Positions 52,983-62,455 of a DNA stretch of 64,000 nt are shown one piece after another (position 1 is the stretch's first letter; each line of letters opens with the position of its first letter). The DNA comes from HKST-UBA178 sp965223815 (lineage in GTDB: Bacteria; Pseudomonadota; Gammaproteobacteria; Chromatiales; Chromatiaceae): NCBI GenBank assembly GCA_965223815.1, contig OZ245019.1, positions 868,001 through 932,000 of the forward strand. The letters are read 5' to 3'. The notes beneath the pieces were generated by a model that saw only the letters and a program-made list of their open reading frames with translations, searched no databases and was not told where the DNA came from. A program made the position numbers and the translations under genes.

Positions 52983-54504
52983 GCTCCCGGGAAAGTTAGC
53001 GGTCATCACCCGGCTGAACGCCCTCGCCAGAGCGATGATTGCCCTTGTTGCAGGGGCGTTAACGGTGCTGGCATTCTCTCCCTTCTCCCTCTACCCGCTT
53101 GCGGTCCTGGGGCCGGCGTTGCTGCTTTTATTGTGGTTGAACGCAACCCCGGGCGGGGCTTTCCTGGATGGCTGGATGTTCGGTCTCGGATTGTTGGGGG
53201 TCGGCGTTTTCTGGATGCACATCAGCATTAATCAGTTTGGTAATCTGGGTGTTTTCACCGCAGTGCTGATTACCCTTGGGTTCGTGGCCATCATGGCGCT
53301 GTATTACGGGTGCGCCGGATGGGTTCTCGCCCGCATCCGGCAGCGGGATATGCCAGTGATGGGACTGTTGTCGGCTTTTTGTGCCCTGTGGTTTTTTGCA
53401 GAGTGGTTTCGAGGATGGCTGTTGGGTGGCTTTCCCTGGCTGCTGCTTGGCTACTCGCAAGTAGACTCCGCCCTGGGGGGGTGGGCGCCGCTGCTCGGGG
53501 TTTACGGTGTCAGCTTGATGGTCGCGGTGAGCGCTGCAGCTCTGATATTGGTGATAATCGCCCAGCACTGGCGCCAGCGAAGTGCGGCGCTTGCCATCTT
53601 GATTCTGATATTCGGGGGCGGCAACGCCATAGGAAGCCGATCCTGGGTTACTTCAGCTGGACCCGCTATGGACGTGGCCATAGTACAAGGCAATATTCCA
53701 CAGCACCAAAAATGGCGCTCGGAGATGTTGGTGCCCACTTTGACACTCTATTCTTCTTTGACTAGGAAGCATTGGGGAGCCGATCTCGTGGTCTGGCCGG
53801 AAACAGCAGTACCCGCTTTTATCGATCAGGTCGACGATGAATTTCTGCTTCCTTTACAGCGCGAGGCGCAGCGCCAGGGCGCAGTACTGTTCACCGGTAT
53901 CGCAGATCGCTCGCCGGATGGTCGCTACTACAATGCAATGCTTGCTCTGGGTGAGGGGCGAGAAATCTACCACAAACGCCATCTGGTCCCCTTCGGTGAG
54001 TTCATGCCGCTCAAGCCACTCATCGGGCCGTTGCTTGCCTGGATGCAGGTCCCGATGTCCGATTTTTCTGCGGGAACCTCGGAGCGCCCCCTGGTTACCC
54101 TCGCGGGATACCCTGCGGCGGTCTCTATTTGCTATGAAGACGCCTTTGGCGAGGAAGTGATACAGGGGTTGCCTGAAGCGGCCTTTTTGGTTAATGCAAG
54201 CAACGATGCCTGGTTCGGTGATTCCCTGGCGCCGCCTCAACATTTACAGATAGCCCGCATGCGGGCACTAGAGACCGGGCGCTATATGTTGCGGGCCACC
54301 AACACCGGAGTCTCCGCTATCATAGGACCCCGGGGGCAGTTGGAATCGCTGGCTCCTGCCTTTAAGCGCCAGGTGCTCTCAGGCAGCATCAAGCCGTTAC
54401 AAGGTGTTACGCCGTATGTGGGTTGGGGAAACTGGGCAGTCGTAATACTGGCGTTGATGCTGCTTGCGATACCTTGGTCCCTGGTGTTGTGGCGGAAGCG
54501 GTGA
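52969..54504 (+). CDS. lnt: Lnt: apolipoprotein N-acyltransferase
   Basis: This 511-residue inner-membrane enzyme adds the third acyl chain to lipoproteins. Seven or so membrane segments precede a periplasmic nitrilase-like domain with the catalytic triad Glu278 (VVWPETAVPAF), Lys336 (YHKRHLVPFGEF) and Cys388 (SICYEDAFG), very close to Escherichia coli numbering 267/335/387. A final membrane segment closes the protein. It starts within the last codons of corC (GGAGAAG upstream of ATG 52969) and ends the miaB cluster. Confidence 0.97.
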   Translation: MERAELPGKLAVITRLNALARAMIALVAGALTVLAFSPFSLYPLAVLGPALLLLLWLNATPGGAFLDGWMFGLGLLGVGVFWMHISINQFGNLGVFTAVLITLGFVAIMALYYGCAGWVLARIRQRDMPVMGLLSAFCALWFFAEWFRGWLLGGFPWLLLGYSQVDSALGGWAPLLGVYGVSLMVAVSAAALILVIIAQHWRQRSAALAILILIFGGGNAIGSRSWVTSAGPAMDVAIVQGNIPQHQKWRSEMLVPTLTLYSSLTRKHWGADLVVWPETAVPAFIDQVDDEFLLPLQREAQRQGAVLFTGIADRSPDGRYYNAMLALGEGREIYHKRHLVPFGEFMPLKPLIGPLLAWMQVPMSDFSAGTSERPLVTLAGYPAAVSICYEDAFGEEVIQGLPEAAFLVNASNDAWFGDSLAPPQHLQIARMRALETGRYMLRATNTGVSAIIGPRGQLESLAPAFKRQVLSGSIKPLQGVTPYVGWGNWAVVILALMLLAIPWSLVLWRKR

Positions 54505-54556
54505 GAGCCGTTGGGTCTCTCGAAGAAAGCGCGCCGGTTGGCGCTACTCGGGCCGG

Positions 54557-55729
54557 TTAGCTGCTCTTGTGGTGGGTGTGGCTTCGTACCAGTGTAAGCG
54601 CTCCATTCTCCACTCTTGGCACCAGTTCACCTGCCATTACCTGCAGCAACTGATTGCCGACAAGCATCTTGCGCCAGCCTCGCAATAGTTCCAGGTCTCT
54701 GTGCCCGGACACCAACAGTTCCAGATTTTTACGGCTGGCAAACGCCGCTGGCGTCATCTGCTGTTCTGCGGCCAGTAGACGCAAACTGCACTGTAAGAGA
54801 TCCACCAGCGCCTCCTCATTGGGATTCAGCTTTGGTGCGGGGCTTTGTATGCTGGGCCAGGTGTCCTGTGGCAGCGCGCGAGCTTTTTTAATCAGCTGCA
54901 ACAGCTGTTTCGATTCCCGCTTCAGAAAATCGCTCTCGATTCCGCGTATGCCTTCCATCTGACCTAATTCAGCGGGTTGTCTGCGTGCCAGCTCGACCAA
55001 TACTTCATCTTTCACCAGCCAGCGCCTAGGGCGGTTCATTTTGATCGCCTGGTTTTCTCGCCAGGCCGCCAACGCCTGCAGCACCACGAGTTGAGAACGT
55101 TTCATGCGTTGGATTCCGCGGATTTTACGCCAAGCGTCATTCGGGGCTTGGGTGTACGTGTCGCTGTCCGCCAATAACCGAAACTCTTCCTCCATCCAGT
55201 GATTGCGCCCAAGAGAGGTCAGGCGGCGTTCAATTTCCAGATACATCTCCCCGAGGTATACGACGTCGTCCAGTGCATAGCGCAGTTGTCCCTCCTGAAG
55301 CGGTCGTTTCGACCAATCGGCGCGGGTGTGTGCTTTGCTCAATTCCACCCCCAGTATTTGCTGCACCAGATTGGCATAACCGACCTGCTCCCCTAGCCCA
55401 AGCAGGCTCGCCGACAGCTGGGTATCGAATACCGGGGCCGGAAGATGCCCCCAGAGGTGGTGGAATATTTCCAGGTCTTGACGACCGGCATGGAAGATTT
55501 TCCGGATGGCCGGGTCCATGATGATTTCCAACAGTGGTGTTAGCGTCTTCAACCTCAGTGGATCGACGCAGGCCGCGACATTGCCGTCGCATACCTGTAA
55601 CAGGCAAAGCTTGGGGTAGTAAGTTTTCTCCCGCATGAACTCCGTATCCAATGCCAGCCAGCTGCTTGTTCGAATCGTCTTGCAGAGTGCTTCAAGCTGT
55701 TCCGGAGTTTCTACATAGTGTTCCTGCAT
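54557..55729 (-). CDS. rnd: RNase D
   Basis: This 390-residue 3'-5' exoribonuclease trims tRNA precursors and other small RNAs. The DEDD catalytic residues appear in ALDTEFMREKTYYP (Asp, Glu), FHAGRQDLEIFHHL (Asp) and YALDDVVYLGEMY (Asp, Tyr), the DEDDy subtype. Two HRDC-like helical regions follow (about 210-290 and 295-370). It converges with lnt, leaving 52 bases, and is transcribed away from a small membrane-protein gene across about 210 bases. Confidence 0.95.
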   Translation of the reverse strand: MQEHYVETPEQLEALCKTIRTSSWLALDTEFMREKTYYPKLCLLQVCDGNVAACVDPLRLKTLTPLLEIIMDPAIRKIFHAGRQDLEIFHHLWGHLPAPVFDTQLSASLLGLGEQVGYANLVQQILGVELSKAHTRADWSKRPLQEGQLRYALDDVVYLGEMYLEIERRLTSLGRNHWMEEEFRLLADSDTYTQAPNDAWRKIRGIQRMKRSQLVVLQALAAWRENQAIKMNRPRRWLVKDEVLVELARRQPAELGQMEGIRGIESDFLKRESKQLLQLIKKARALPQDTWPSIQSPAPKLNPNEEALVDLLQCSLRLLAAEQQMTPAAFASRKNLELLVSGHRDLELLRGWRKMLVGNQLLQVMAGELVPRVENGALTLVRSHTHHKSS

Positions 55730-55942
55730 GTCTTATCTCATGATGATGATGGCTGGGAAGAGGATAACATCGTCGGTGGCTGTTTTTCCGAGCCCAGTCA
55801 GCATGTATCATGCCCCGAGTTGGTTTACAGATAAGAGGTGTTCGAATATTTTCGGCATAAACCTTCACGCGACCCCCGGCCGTCGAGGCCCGAAGTGCCA
55901 GCTTGGCACTGATGCGGGTTGCATTCACCATGGGCTTTCCGG

Positions 55943-56458
55943 GTGCGACAACTACTTAATGTTTTCGTAGATATCTGCCTGCTACGCGCAGGGCCTCAGG
56001 ATTTGCCCGGCTCGATGTTTCTGCTTGTAGCCAGTGCGCTTATCGGACTGGCTACCGGCACGGTAGTGATTGCTGAGACTTTTGGCGGTTTGGCCAATGC
56101 CTTGTCAGCGCAATTGCTCGATCTGCTATTGCTCTTGGGGTTACTCCGCGGCGGTCTCGGGATCCTGGGTAAAGAAGCCAGGTTCCTGCAGACAGGCACG
56201 GCGATGTTCGGCACCGGTGCTCTGATCAATCTTGTCACTATGCCGATACAGCTCTTGGTTGACAGCAACCCTTCTGGATCATTTATGCACGATCTGGGCG
56301 CCTTGCTGTATATAGTCCTGATCATCTGGGCAGTGGTAATACTGGGCCATATACTGAGGAATGCTTTCGAAATACGACTTTGGGGCGGAATTCTGATTGC
56401 ATTGAACTATTTTCTTTTGATTAACTGGCTTATCCAGACACTCTTGTTCCCCACCTGA
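55943..56458 (+). CDS. Small multi-pass membrane protein of unknown function
   Basis: This 171-residue protein has about four or five membrane segments and starts at GTG 55943, after which the recognisable motif VRQLLNVFVDICLLRAGPQD is read; the frame is open from a TTG 24 bases earlier. Similar small membrane proteins lie upstream of mpl in other gammaproteobacteria. The hydrophobic stretches include FLLVASALIGLATGTVVIAE and LYIVLIIWAVVILGHILRNA. The start of mpl follows its stop by one base, so the two are almost certainly co-transcribed, but the function is unknown. Confidence 0.72.
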   Translation: MRQLLNVFVDICLLRAGPQDLPGSMFLLVASALIGLATGTVVIAETFGGLANALSAQLLDLLLLLGLLRGGLGILGKEARFLQTGTAMFGTGALINLVTMPIQLLVDSNPSGSFMHDLGALLYIVLIIWAVVILGHILRNAFEIRLWGGILIALNYFLLINWLIQTLLFPT

Positions 56459-56459
56459 G

Positions 56460-57839
56460 ATGCATATTCATATTTTGGGAATCTGCGGTACATTCATGGG
56501 TGGCATAGCCCTGTTGGCGCGCGCCATGGGATTCCAGGTAAGCGGCTCCGATGCCAATGTCTACCCGCCGATGAGCACGCAACTGGAGCAGGCTGGAATC
56601 AGACTGATGGAGGGCTATCTTCCTGAGCATCTCAAGCCGGAACCGGACTGGGTATTGGTGGGTAATGCGATGTCCAGGGGCAATCCCGCGGTGGAGTACG
56701 TGTTGGACGCCGGGCTGCGCTATACCTCTGGCCCCCAGTGGCTTGCGGAACATGTCCTGCGTGATAGATGGGTGCTGGCGGTAGCGGGTACGCATGGTAA
56801 GACCAGCACGGCAGCGCTATTGGCCTGGATTCTGGAGGATGCTGGACTGAGCCCGGGATTTCTGATCGGCGGGGTGCCGCGAAATTTCGGGATTTCCGCC
56901 CGTCTGGGCGCAAGCGATTTCTTTGTGGTGGAAGCAGATGAGTACGACACCGCATTCTTCGACAAACGTTCGAAGTTCGTCCACTATCGCCCTCGCACTC
57001 TTATCATTAACAACCTCGAATTTGATCACGCCGATATTTTCGAGGACCTGGGGATGATACAGCAGCAGTTTCACCATCTTGTACGCACTGTTCCCGGCAT
57101 AGGGCTTATCTTGGCCCCTTCGGGAGAGCCCGCCGTAGACGCGGTGTTGGAGATGGGATGTTGGACTCCGTTGGAGCGATTTACAACAAATGAAACTCCC
57201 GGAGAGTGGCTGGCTGTCGATGGTACCGCAGATGGCCGTAGTTTCCTTGTTACTCGTCAGCAGCAGCGAATTGGTCGGGTTGAATGGTCGTTGACCGGGC
57301 GCCACAGTGTTACCAACGGACTGGCCGCTATTGCCGCTGCCCGGCATGCCGGGGTTCCGCCGGTGGTGGCGATTGACGCAATGTCGCGGTTCCGGAGCGT
57401 TAAACGGCGCATGGAACTGCGGGGAGAGGTGAAAGGGGTGGCTGTTTACGATGATTTTGCTCACCATCCCAGTGCCATTGAGACCACGCTGAGAGGATTG
57501 CGTGCCAAAGTTGGGAACGCGAGAATCCTGGCAATATTGGAGCCCCGTTCCAACAGCATGCGGATGGGCATTTACGGTGAGCGTCTGCCCGCTTCCTTGT
57601 CTGTCGCGGATCGGGTGCTGGTTTACGCCCCCAAGGATCTGGATTGGGACGCTGCGGCGGCTTTCGCAGCGCTGGGTGAGAAGGCGTGCGTGTACCACCA
57701 GATCACCGACATCGTTGCATCGGCTGTGGCCGAAGCCCGGGCGGGCGATCAACTTCTGGTTATGAGCAACGGGGGATTTGAGGGCATCCATCAACGTCTG
57801 TTGGATGGGCTTGAAGGAGTGGGTGCCAATGGTGGGTGA
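56460..57839 (+). CDS. mpl: Mpl: UDP-MurNAc:L-alanyl-gamma-D-glutamyl-meso-DAP ligase
   Basis: This 459-residue Mur-ligase recycles peptidoglycan tripeptide directly onto UDP-MurNAc. It has the Rossmann-type opening (HIHILGICGTFMGGIALLAR), the ATP-binding P-loop GTHGKTSTAALLAWILE, and the Mur-ligase region ADEYDTAFFDKRSKFVHYRP and DDFAHHPSAIETTLRGLR. The 3' end overlaps the start of ubiX by 11 bases. Confidence 0.95.
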   Translation: MHIHILGICGTFMGGIALLARAMGFQVSGSDANVYPPMSTQLEQAGIRLMEGYLPEHLKPEPDWVLVGNAMSRGNPAVEYVLDAGLRYTSGPQWLAEHVLRDRWVLAVAGTHGKTSTAALLAWILEDAGLSPGFLIGGVPRNFGISARLGASDFFVVEADEYDTAFFDKRSKFVHYRPRTLIINNLEFDHADIFEDLGMIQQQFHHLVRTVPGIGLILAPSGEPAVDAVLEMGCWTPLERFTTNETPGEWLAVDGTADGRSFLVTRQQQRIGRVEWSLTGRHSVTNGLAAIAAARHAGVPPVVAIDAMSRFRSVKRRMELRGEVKGVAVYDDFAHHPSAIETTLRGLRAKVGNARILAILEPRSNSMRMGIYGERLPASLSVADRVLVYAPKDLDWDAAAAFAALGEKACVYHQITDIVASAVAEARAGDQLLVMSNGGFEGIHQRLLDGLEGVGANGG

Positions 57840-58464
57840 GCGGCGGGGGCCCATTACCTTGGCGATGACCGGGGCTTCAGGAAGCGCCTATGGTCTGCGG
57901 TTGTTGGAGTCTCTGCTGGGTAGCGGTCGCGAGGTCTTTCTGATGATCTCAAAGGCGGCTCAAGTGGTTCTTACCTTGGAGTCGGAAATTACGATACCTT
58001 CTCAACCCGCGGCGATAGAGCAGCTGTTTAGCAAAAAATATGGGGCGAACCCGGGGCAACTGAGGGTATTCGGCCGTGAACAGTGGACAGCGCCGGTGGC
58101 CAGCGGATCCAGCGCCCCTGAGGCCATGGTGGTCGCCCCCTGCTCTACCGGAACACTCTCGGCGATTGCCTGTGGCTCCAGCAACAACCTTATTGAACGT
58201 GCGGCGGACGTGGTGCTGAAAGAGCAGCGCAAATTAATTCTCATGGTTCGCGAGACGCCGTTGTCTAGCATACAGCTGGAGAATATGTTGACCCTCTCCA
58301 GGATGGGAGTCGTGGTGATGCCGGCAAGTCCCGGCTTCTATCACCATCCTCGGGGAGTGGATGACATGGTGGATTTCATGGTTGCACGGGTACTGGACCA
58401 ACTCTCGGTGGAGCACGATCTTATGGATCGCTGGGGATATGATGGAAGTAAAGCTGGGAGTTAG
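57829..58464 (+). CDS. ubiX: UbiX: flavin prenyltransferase
   Basis: This 211-residue flavoprotein makes prenylated FMN, the cofactor of UbiD-type decarboxylases in ubiquinone synthesis. It shows the flavin-binding TGASGSAYGLRLLESL and VAPCSTGTLSAIACGSSNNL and the dimethylallyl-site region PLSSIQLENMLTLSRMGVV. The ATG at 57829 overlaps the mpl end and has AAGGAG upstream. It converges with the DedA/PAP2 gene, sharing four bases at the stops. Confidence 0.95.
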   Translation: MVGERRGPITLAMTGASGSAYGLRLLESLLGSGREVFLMISKAAQVVLTLESEITIPSQPAAIEQLFSKKYGANPGQLRVFGREQWTAPVASGSSAPEAMVVAPCSTGTLSAIACGSSNNLIERAADVVLKEQRKLILMVRETPLSSIQLENMLTLSRMGVVVMPASPGFYHHPRGVDDMVDFMVARVLDQLSVEHDLMDRWGYDGSKAGS

Positions 58465-60464
58465 GGCGTTCCTCGGCCATCGGCTCCTTGGTTGCCGTCG
58501 CTGACGATCAGTAGGATCTCGGGCGACTCTGTGAGCCGCGCACGCAGTTTTCCATCGATATCCCGGACGAGGGTGGTGAGGGCAGGGCCACTGGTTGTCG
58601 CGGTGCTGGCGAAGGTGATCAATCCCAGTATTTCTATCTTCTGCTGCTCGGCGACCAAGCCCAGCCACAGGGGCAGACCATCTGGTGTCAAGGTGATATT
58701 GGCATCCCAGAGTCGCAGTACCAAGCGGTGTTCACCTGGCAGCTTTTTCTCCAATACAAAGGCCTCGTGTTCGCCATCGTGAACCTGGGGCAGCACAGGC
58801 AATTGCTGCAGAGAGAGGCTCGGGGAGAGTAGCTTCAGCAGATTCTTCCACCCCAATTCGGGGGGCGAGCGCCACCCGGATTTCGCCAGCTCCGACCTCA
58901 ATTCCTGTAGCGATCCCGCATACTGAACGGTCAGTCGATGATCCAGGCGATTTCGGGTGTCTAGGCGAACCGCAGGAAGTTGCGACCAGCCGGTATGCCA
59001 CCAATTATCCACCGGCCGAGTTTCTGTTCGGTAGCTGGGGCGGTGGGCGTCGAAGCGCTGGGTGTGGAGTAGCTGGCTGTGTATTATCAAGGCGACGACG
59101 AGGGAGAGCGAGGTGGTAAGCAGCAGCGGCCAGCTTTTCCCTGCCGGTTCGGTATGGCGGCTATAGGCGATAGCTAACGCCGAGATCCAAGACAGACCGA
59201 GGGCTAAGCTACCCACTACATCTGAAAGCCAGTTGACACCCAGGTATATCCTTGAAAAAGCGACACTCGCGATCAACAATCCAGCGATGCTGTAGGCGAT
59301 CCAGCGCAGCCGCGGTGTCATTTCGCGGGCAATCATGACCGCAATGAATCCGTAGATGACGGTAGCCCAAAGGGTGTGGGTTGACGCCAGTGCGTCCTGT
59401 GTGGCGGTCATATCCGGTCTTGGGGATTGCAGCGCAAGAGTCAGCAGGGGACCGGTGACCAATGCAAATCCTGCAGCTGCAAGCCAGTAGGCCAGAGTGT
59501 GTCTGCGGCCGAGCCAGAGCAAGACGCCCACAGATAAGACGAGTGCGACCATGGTGACCGGATCGGCGAGGCTGGAAATGAACACCATGAAGTGATCGGC
59601 CAGGGGCGTTCTGATGCTCTGCATGGCCTCGAACACGGTATGGTTGATGCCGGAGTCATCATTCTCCTGCAGCGTCCATCCTGTTGCGAGTGTGAATAAA
59701 GTGAAAGCGATTACCAGCAGGGTCGCCAATATGGAGAGCCCTCGCGCCTCGGGGTGATGGGGGTCTGCGAGAGCAGCCGAAATATGACTCAGGAAGGGGT
59801 GCCGGTTACCCCAGTTCAGGATGCCCTGCACCATTCGGGTGGTATAGGGCTGCAGCAGCAGGAATATACGGTGGATTGACCACAACGTCAGCCATATGGC
59901 CATCGCCAGTAGCAGGATCAGGATAACCAGGCGGAATGCGACTTCGGAGGCGAGTTCCAGGGATGCACCGAATACCATTCCCGGTAACAGGTAGGCGGGG
60001 GCCCATACCAGTGCCGATAAGACGTTGGCGGCCAAAAATCTCCAGGGCGGCATTCCCATCATTCCAGCTACCAACGGTATCACTGCGCGTACCGGACCGA
60101 AAAACCTACCCACCGCAACGCTTTTTCCACCGTATCTCTCGAAAAAATCAATCCCATGAGCCAGGCTTTTTGGGTGGCGTGAGAAGGGCCACAAACCCCT
60201 AAGGCGTTCTCGATAGTGACGTCCAAACCAGAAGCTGACGCCATCTCCCACGACCGCGCCAGCGACAGCCCATGAGAGCGCTGCCAAAAAATCGATAGCG
60301 CCTGCGGCGATCAACGCGCCAATGCCGAACATGATTACCACTCCGGGAACCACTATGCCGACCACCGCCAGGGACTCGGTCATCGCGACCGTGAATATGA
60401 GGGCACCCGCCCAGTACGGGTTTTGGGCAACCCAGGAGAGGAGTTGTTCGAATAGTTCGGTCAT
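58461..60464 (-). CDS. DedA-PAP2-LssY fusion membrane protein with degenerate PAP2 site
   Basis: This 667-residue membrane protein combines a DedA domain (about 1-215), a PAP2-type phosphatase domain (about 240-460) and a soluble C-terminal LssY-like domain (about 480-660). DedA proteins are linked to undecaprenyl-phosphate recycling and lipid flip. In the PAP2 domain the usual KxxxxxxRP/PSGH/SRxxxxxHxxxD motifs read SPRPDMT without the lysine, ASTH instead of PSGH, and SRIYLGVNWLSD, where the catalytic histidine is Asn. The phosphatase part therefore looks inactive, although the DedA part is intact. The stop shares bases with the convergent ubiX stop. Confidence 0.9.
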   Translation of the reverse strand: MTELFEQLLSWVAQNPYWAGALIFTVAMTESLAVVGIVVPGVVIMFGIGALIAAGAIDFLAALSWAVAGAVVGDGVSFWFGRHYRERLRGLWPFSRHPKSLAHGIDFFERYGGKSVAVGRFFGPVRAVIPLVAGMMGMPPWRFLAANVLSALVWAPAYLLPGMVFGASLELASEVAFRLVILILLLAMAIWLTLWSIHRIFLLLQPYTTRMVQGILNWGNRHPFLSHISAALADPHHPEARGLSILATLLVIAFTLFTLATGWTLQENDDSGINHTVFEAMQSIRTPLADHFMVFISSLADPVTMVALVLSVGVLLWLGRRHTLAYWLAAAGFALVTGPLLTLALQSPRPDMTATQDALASTHTLWATVIYGFIAVMIAREMTPRLRWIAYSIAGLLIASVAFSRIYLGVNWLSDVVGSLALGLSWISALAIAYSRHTEPAGKSWPLLLTTSLSLVVALIIHSQLLHTQRFDAHRPSYRTETRPVDNWWHTGWSQLPAVRLDTRNRLDHRLTVQYAGSLQELRSELAKSGWRSPPELGWKNLLKLLSPSLSLQQLPVLPQVHDGEHEAFVLEKKLPGEHRLVLRLWDANITLTPDGLPLWLGLVAEQQKIEILGLITFASTATTSGPALTTLVRDIDGKLRARLTESPEILLIVSDGNQGADGRGTP

Positions 60465-60519
60465 CTTCAGGAAAGCCTGACAGGGAGGAGGCGCGCGCTG
60501 TCTTTCCGGCTCTCCCTGC

Positions 60520-61803
60520 TTAGACGATCTCTCCGAACGCCAAGCTTGCGGCCTCGATCGTGACGTTAATTTCCTTATCCGAATGGGCGGAAGAGACGAA
60601 TCCAGCCTCGAAAGCAGAGGGGGCGAGATAGATACCCCGCTTCAGCATCTGGTGGAAGAACTGGCGGAACTGCTGTTGATTGCAAGCCATGGATTGAGAA
60701 AAGTTGGTTACCTGCTCGGCATCGGTAAAGAACAGGCCAAACATGCCGCCGACGCGATTGCTGGTCACCGCGATGCCTGCAGCTTTTCCGGCGCTCTCCA
60801 ATCCATCAACGAGTCTTCCCGTGCTCAGGCTTAGCTTTTGGTAGAAATCGGGTTGGGAGATCAAATTCAGGGTCGTAAGCCCGGCAGCCATGGCTACCGG
60901 ATTGCCGGAGAGTGTGCCTGCTTGATAGACGGGGCCCAACGGTGAGATGTACTCCATTATCTCTTTCTTGCCACCAAAGGCGCCGACCGGCATGCCGCCC
61001 CCGATTACCTTACCCAGGGTAGTGAGATCGGGGGTGACTCCATATAGTCCCTGGGCGCCCCCCAGGGCCACCCGAAAACCGGTCATGACCTCATCGAAAA
61101 TCAAGACGGTGCCGTATTGGTCGCATAGTGTACGCAGCCCCTCCAGAAAGCCTGGCAGCGGAGGAATACAGTTCATGTTGCCGGCGACCGGTTCGACGAT
61201 GACACAGGCGATTTGTTCGCCGAACCGACGGAAACTCTCTTTCGCTTGATCCAGGTCGTTAAAACTTAGAGTCAGAGTTTGTTCTGCGAGTGCTGCGGGC
61301 ACACCTGGCGAACTTGGCTCGCCCAATGTGAGCATCCCTGAACCCGCTTTTACCAGTAGAGAATCGGAGTGACCGTGGTAACAGCCCTCGAATTTAACTA
61401 TTTTATCGCGGCCGGTGAACCCCCGGGCTAGGCGGATCGCACTCATGGTCGCCTCGGTACCGGAACTAACCATGCGTACCAGTTCAATAGAGGGCAGAAG
61501 TTGGCAAACCCTATCTGCGATCCTGGTCTCTATTTCGGTAGGGGCGCCAAATGACAGCCCGTTCTGGACTGCCTCAGAGACCGATTCAAGCACTTGTGGG
61601 TGAGCGTGGCCGAGAATCATGGGTCCCCAGGAGCCCACGTAGTCTATGTACTTGTTACCATCGGGGTCGAACACGAATGGCCCCGCTGCCTTGGCGATGA
61701 ATACAGGATCTCCGCCGACGCCATTAAAGGCCCTTACTGGGGAGTTTACACCGCCCGGAATGTGTTTTTTTGCGAGGGCGAAATATCGCTCGGATTGGGT
61801 CAT
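60520..61803 (-). CDS. hemL: HemL: glutamate-1-semialdehyde 2,1-aminomutase
   Basis: This 427-residue PLP enzyme makes 5-aminolevulinate in the C5 heme pathway. The PLP lysine is Lys265 in TTLGKVIGGGMPVGAFGGK, the same number as in Escherichia coli, and YHGHSDSLLVKAGSG and LIFDEVMTGFRVA are also characteristic. Its start overlaps the thiE stop by four bases (ATGA), so heme and thiamine genes are translationally linked, a common gammaproteobacterial arrangement. Confidence 0.97.
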   Translation of the reverse strand: MTQSERYFALAKKHIPGGVNSPVRAFNGVGGDPVFIAKAAGPFVFDPDGNKYIDYVGSWGPMILGHAHPQVLESVSEAVQNGLSFGAPTEIETRIADRVCQLLPSIELVRMVSSGTEATMSAIRLARGFTGRDKIVKFEGCYHGHSDSLLVKAGSGMLTLGEPSSPGVPAALAEQTLTLSFNDLDQAKESFRRFGEQIACVIVEPVAGNMNCIPPLPGFLEGLRTLCDQYGTVLIFDEVMTGFRVALGGAQGLYGVTPDLTTLGKVIGGGMPVGAFGGKKEIMEYISPLGPVYQAGTLSGNPVAMAAGLTTLNLISQPDFYQKLSLSTGRLVDGLESAGKAAGIAVTSNRVGGMFGLFFTDAEQVTNFSQSMACNQQQFRQFFHQMLKRGIYLAPSAFEAGFVSSAHSDKEINVTIEAASLAFGEIV

Positions 61804-62453
61804 CGCGTGAAATCCTCTGTGCTTGCGAAGAGTTGGGTGAAACGCGAGCAGGCGTCCTTGATATCGGGTTGGGCAAAGAGGCCATCGATTACAGCCAGCA
61901 TATCGGCACCGGCCTGCAGCAGCGCGCCGCCATTTTCCGGTGTTATCCCACCGATGGCAACTATGGGGGTTGAGAGATCCTGCGCGGCCCGCTCAAGCAG
62001 GTCTACTTTGGCTCGCACTGCCTTGGGTTTGGTGTTGGAGGGATAGAAACTCCCGAAGGCGACGTAGTCGGCACCCATCTGTTGGGCGGTGACCGCACGC
62101 TCGAAGCTGTTGTAGCAAGAAATACCGATGATGGCCTCCGGGCCCAGTCTCAAACGCGCCAGCGCCGGATCAACATCGTCCTTTCCAAGATGGATGCCGT
62201 CAGCGCCGATACGGGACGCCAAATCAAGGTTGTCATTTACAATGAGGGGGATTCCCGCGGATCGGCAGAGCCGCAGCAACTCTGATGCCTGCGCGAGCCC
62301 CGCGACGGCAGTAATGCCTTTGGCGCGATACTGTACTGCCTTGACGCCTCCACGTATGGCTTCCTCCACCTGAGCGACAAGGTTCTGTTGATTGGCGGGT
62401 TCAACGCTGGCAATGCCGTACAAGCCACGCAATTTTGGTGTGCGATGCACCAC
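61800..62453 (-). CDS. thiE: ThiE: thiamine phosphate synthase
   Basis: This 217-residue TIM-barrel enzyme joins HMP-pyrophosphate and thiazole phosphate to thiamine phosphate. It begins at tandem GTGs around 62453-62448 with AGG just upstream, and has VQYRAKGITAV, IPLIVNDNLDLASRIGADGI with the HLGKDD motif, and AFGSFYPSNTKPKA. It follows thiD by two bases and overlaps hemL. No thiamine pyrophosphate riboswitch was seen upstream of the operon. Confidence 0.95.
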   Translation of the reverse strand: MVHRTPKLRGLYGIASVEPANQQNLVAQVEEAIRGGVKAVQYRAKGITAVAGLAQASELLRLCRSAGIPLIVNDNLDLASRIGADGIHLGKDDVDPALARLRLGPEAIIGISCYNSFERAVTAQQMGADYVAFGSFYPSNTKPKAVRAKVDLLERAAQDLSTPIVAIGGITPENGGALLQAGADMLAVIDGLFAQPDIKDACSRFTQLFASTEDFTR

Positions 62454-62455
62454 TC

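Noticed and set aside
60465..60519. CAGGGAG...CTCCCTG hairpin after hemL
   Set aside because: The loop is 26 bases long and no T-tract follows on the minus strand, so it is not a convincing terminator.
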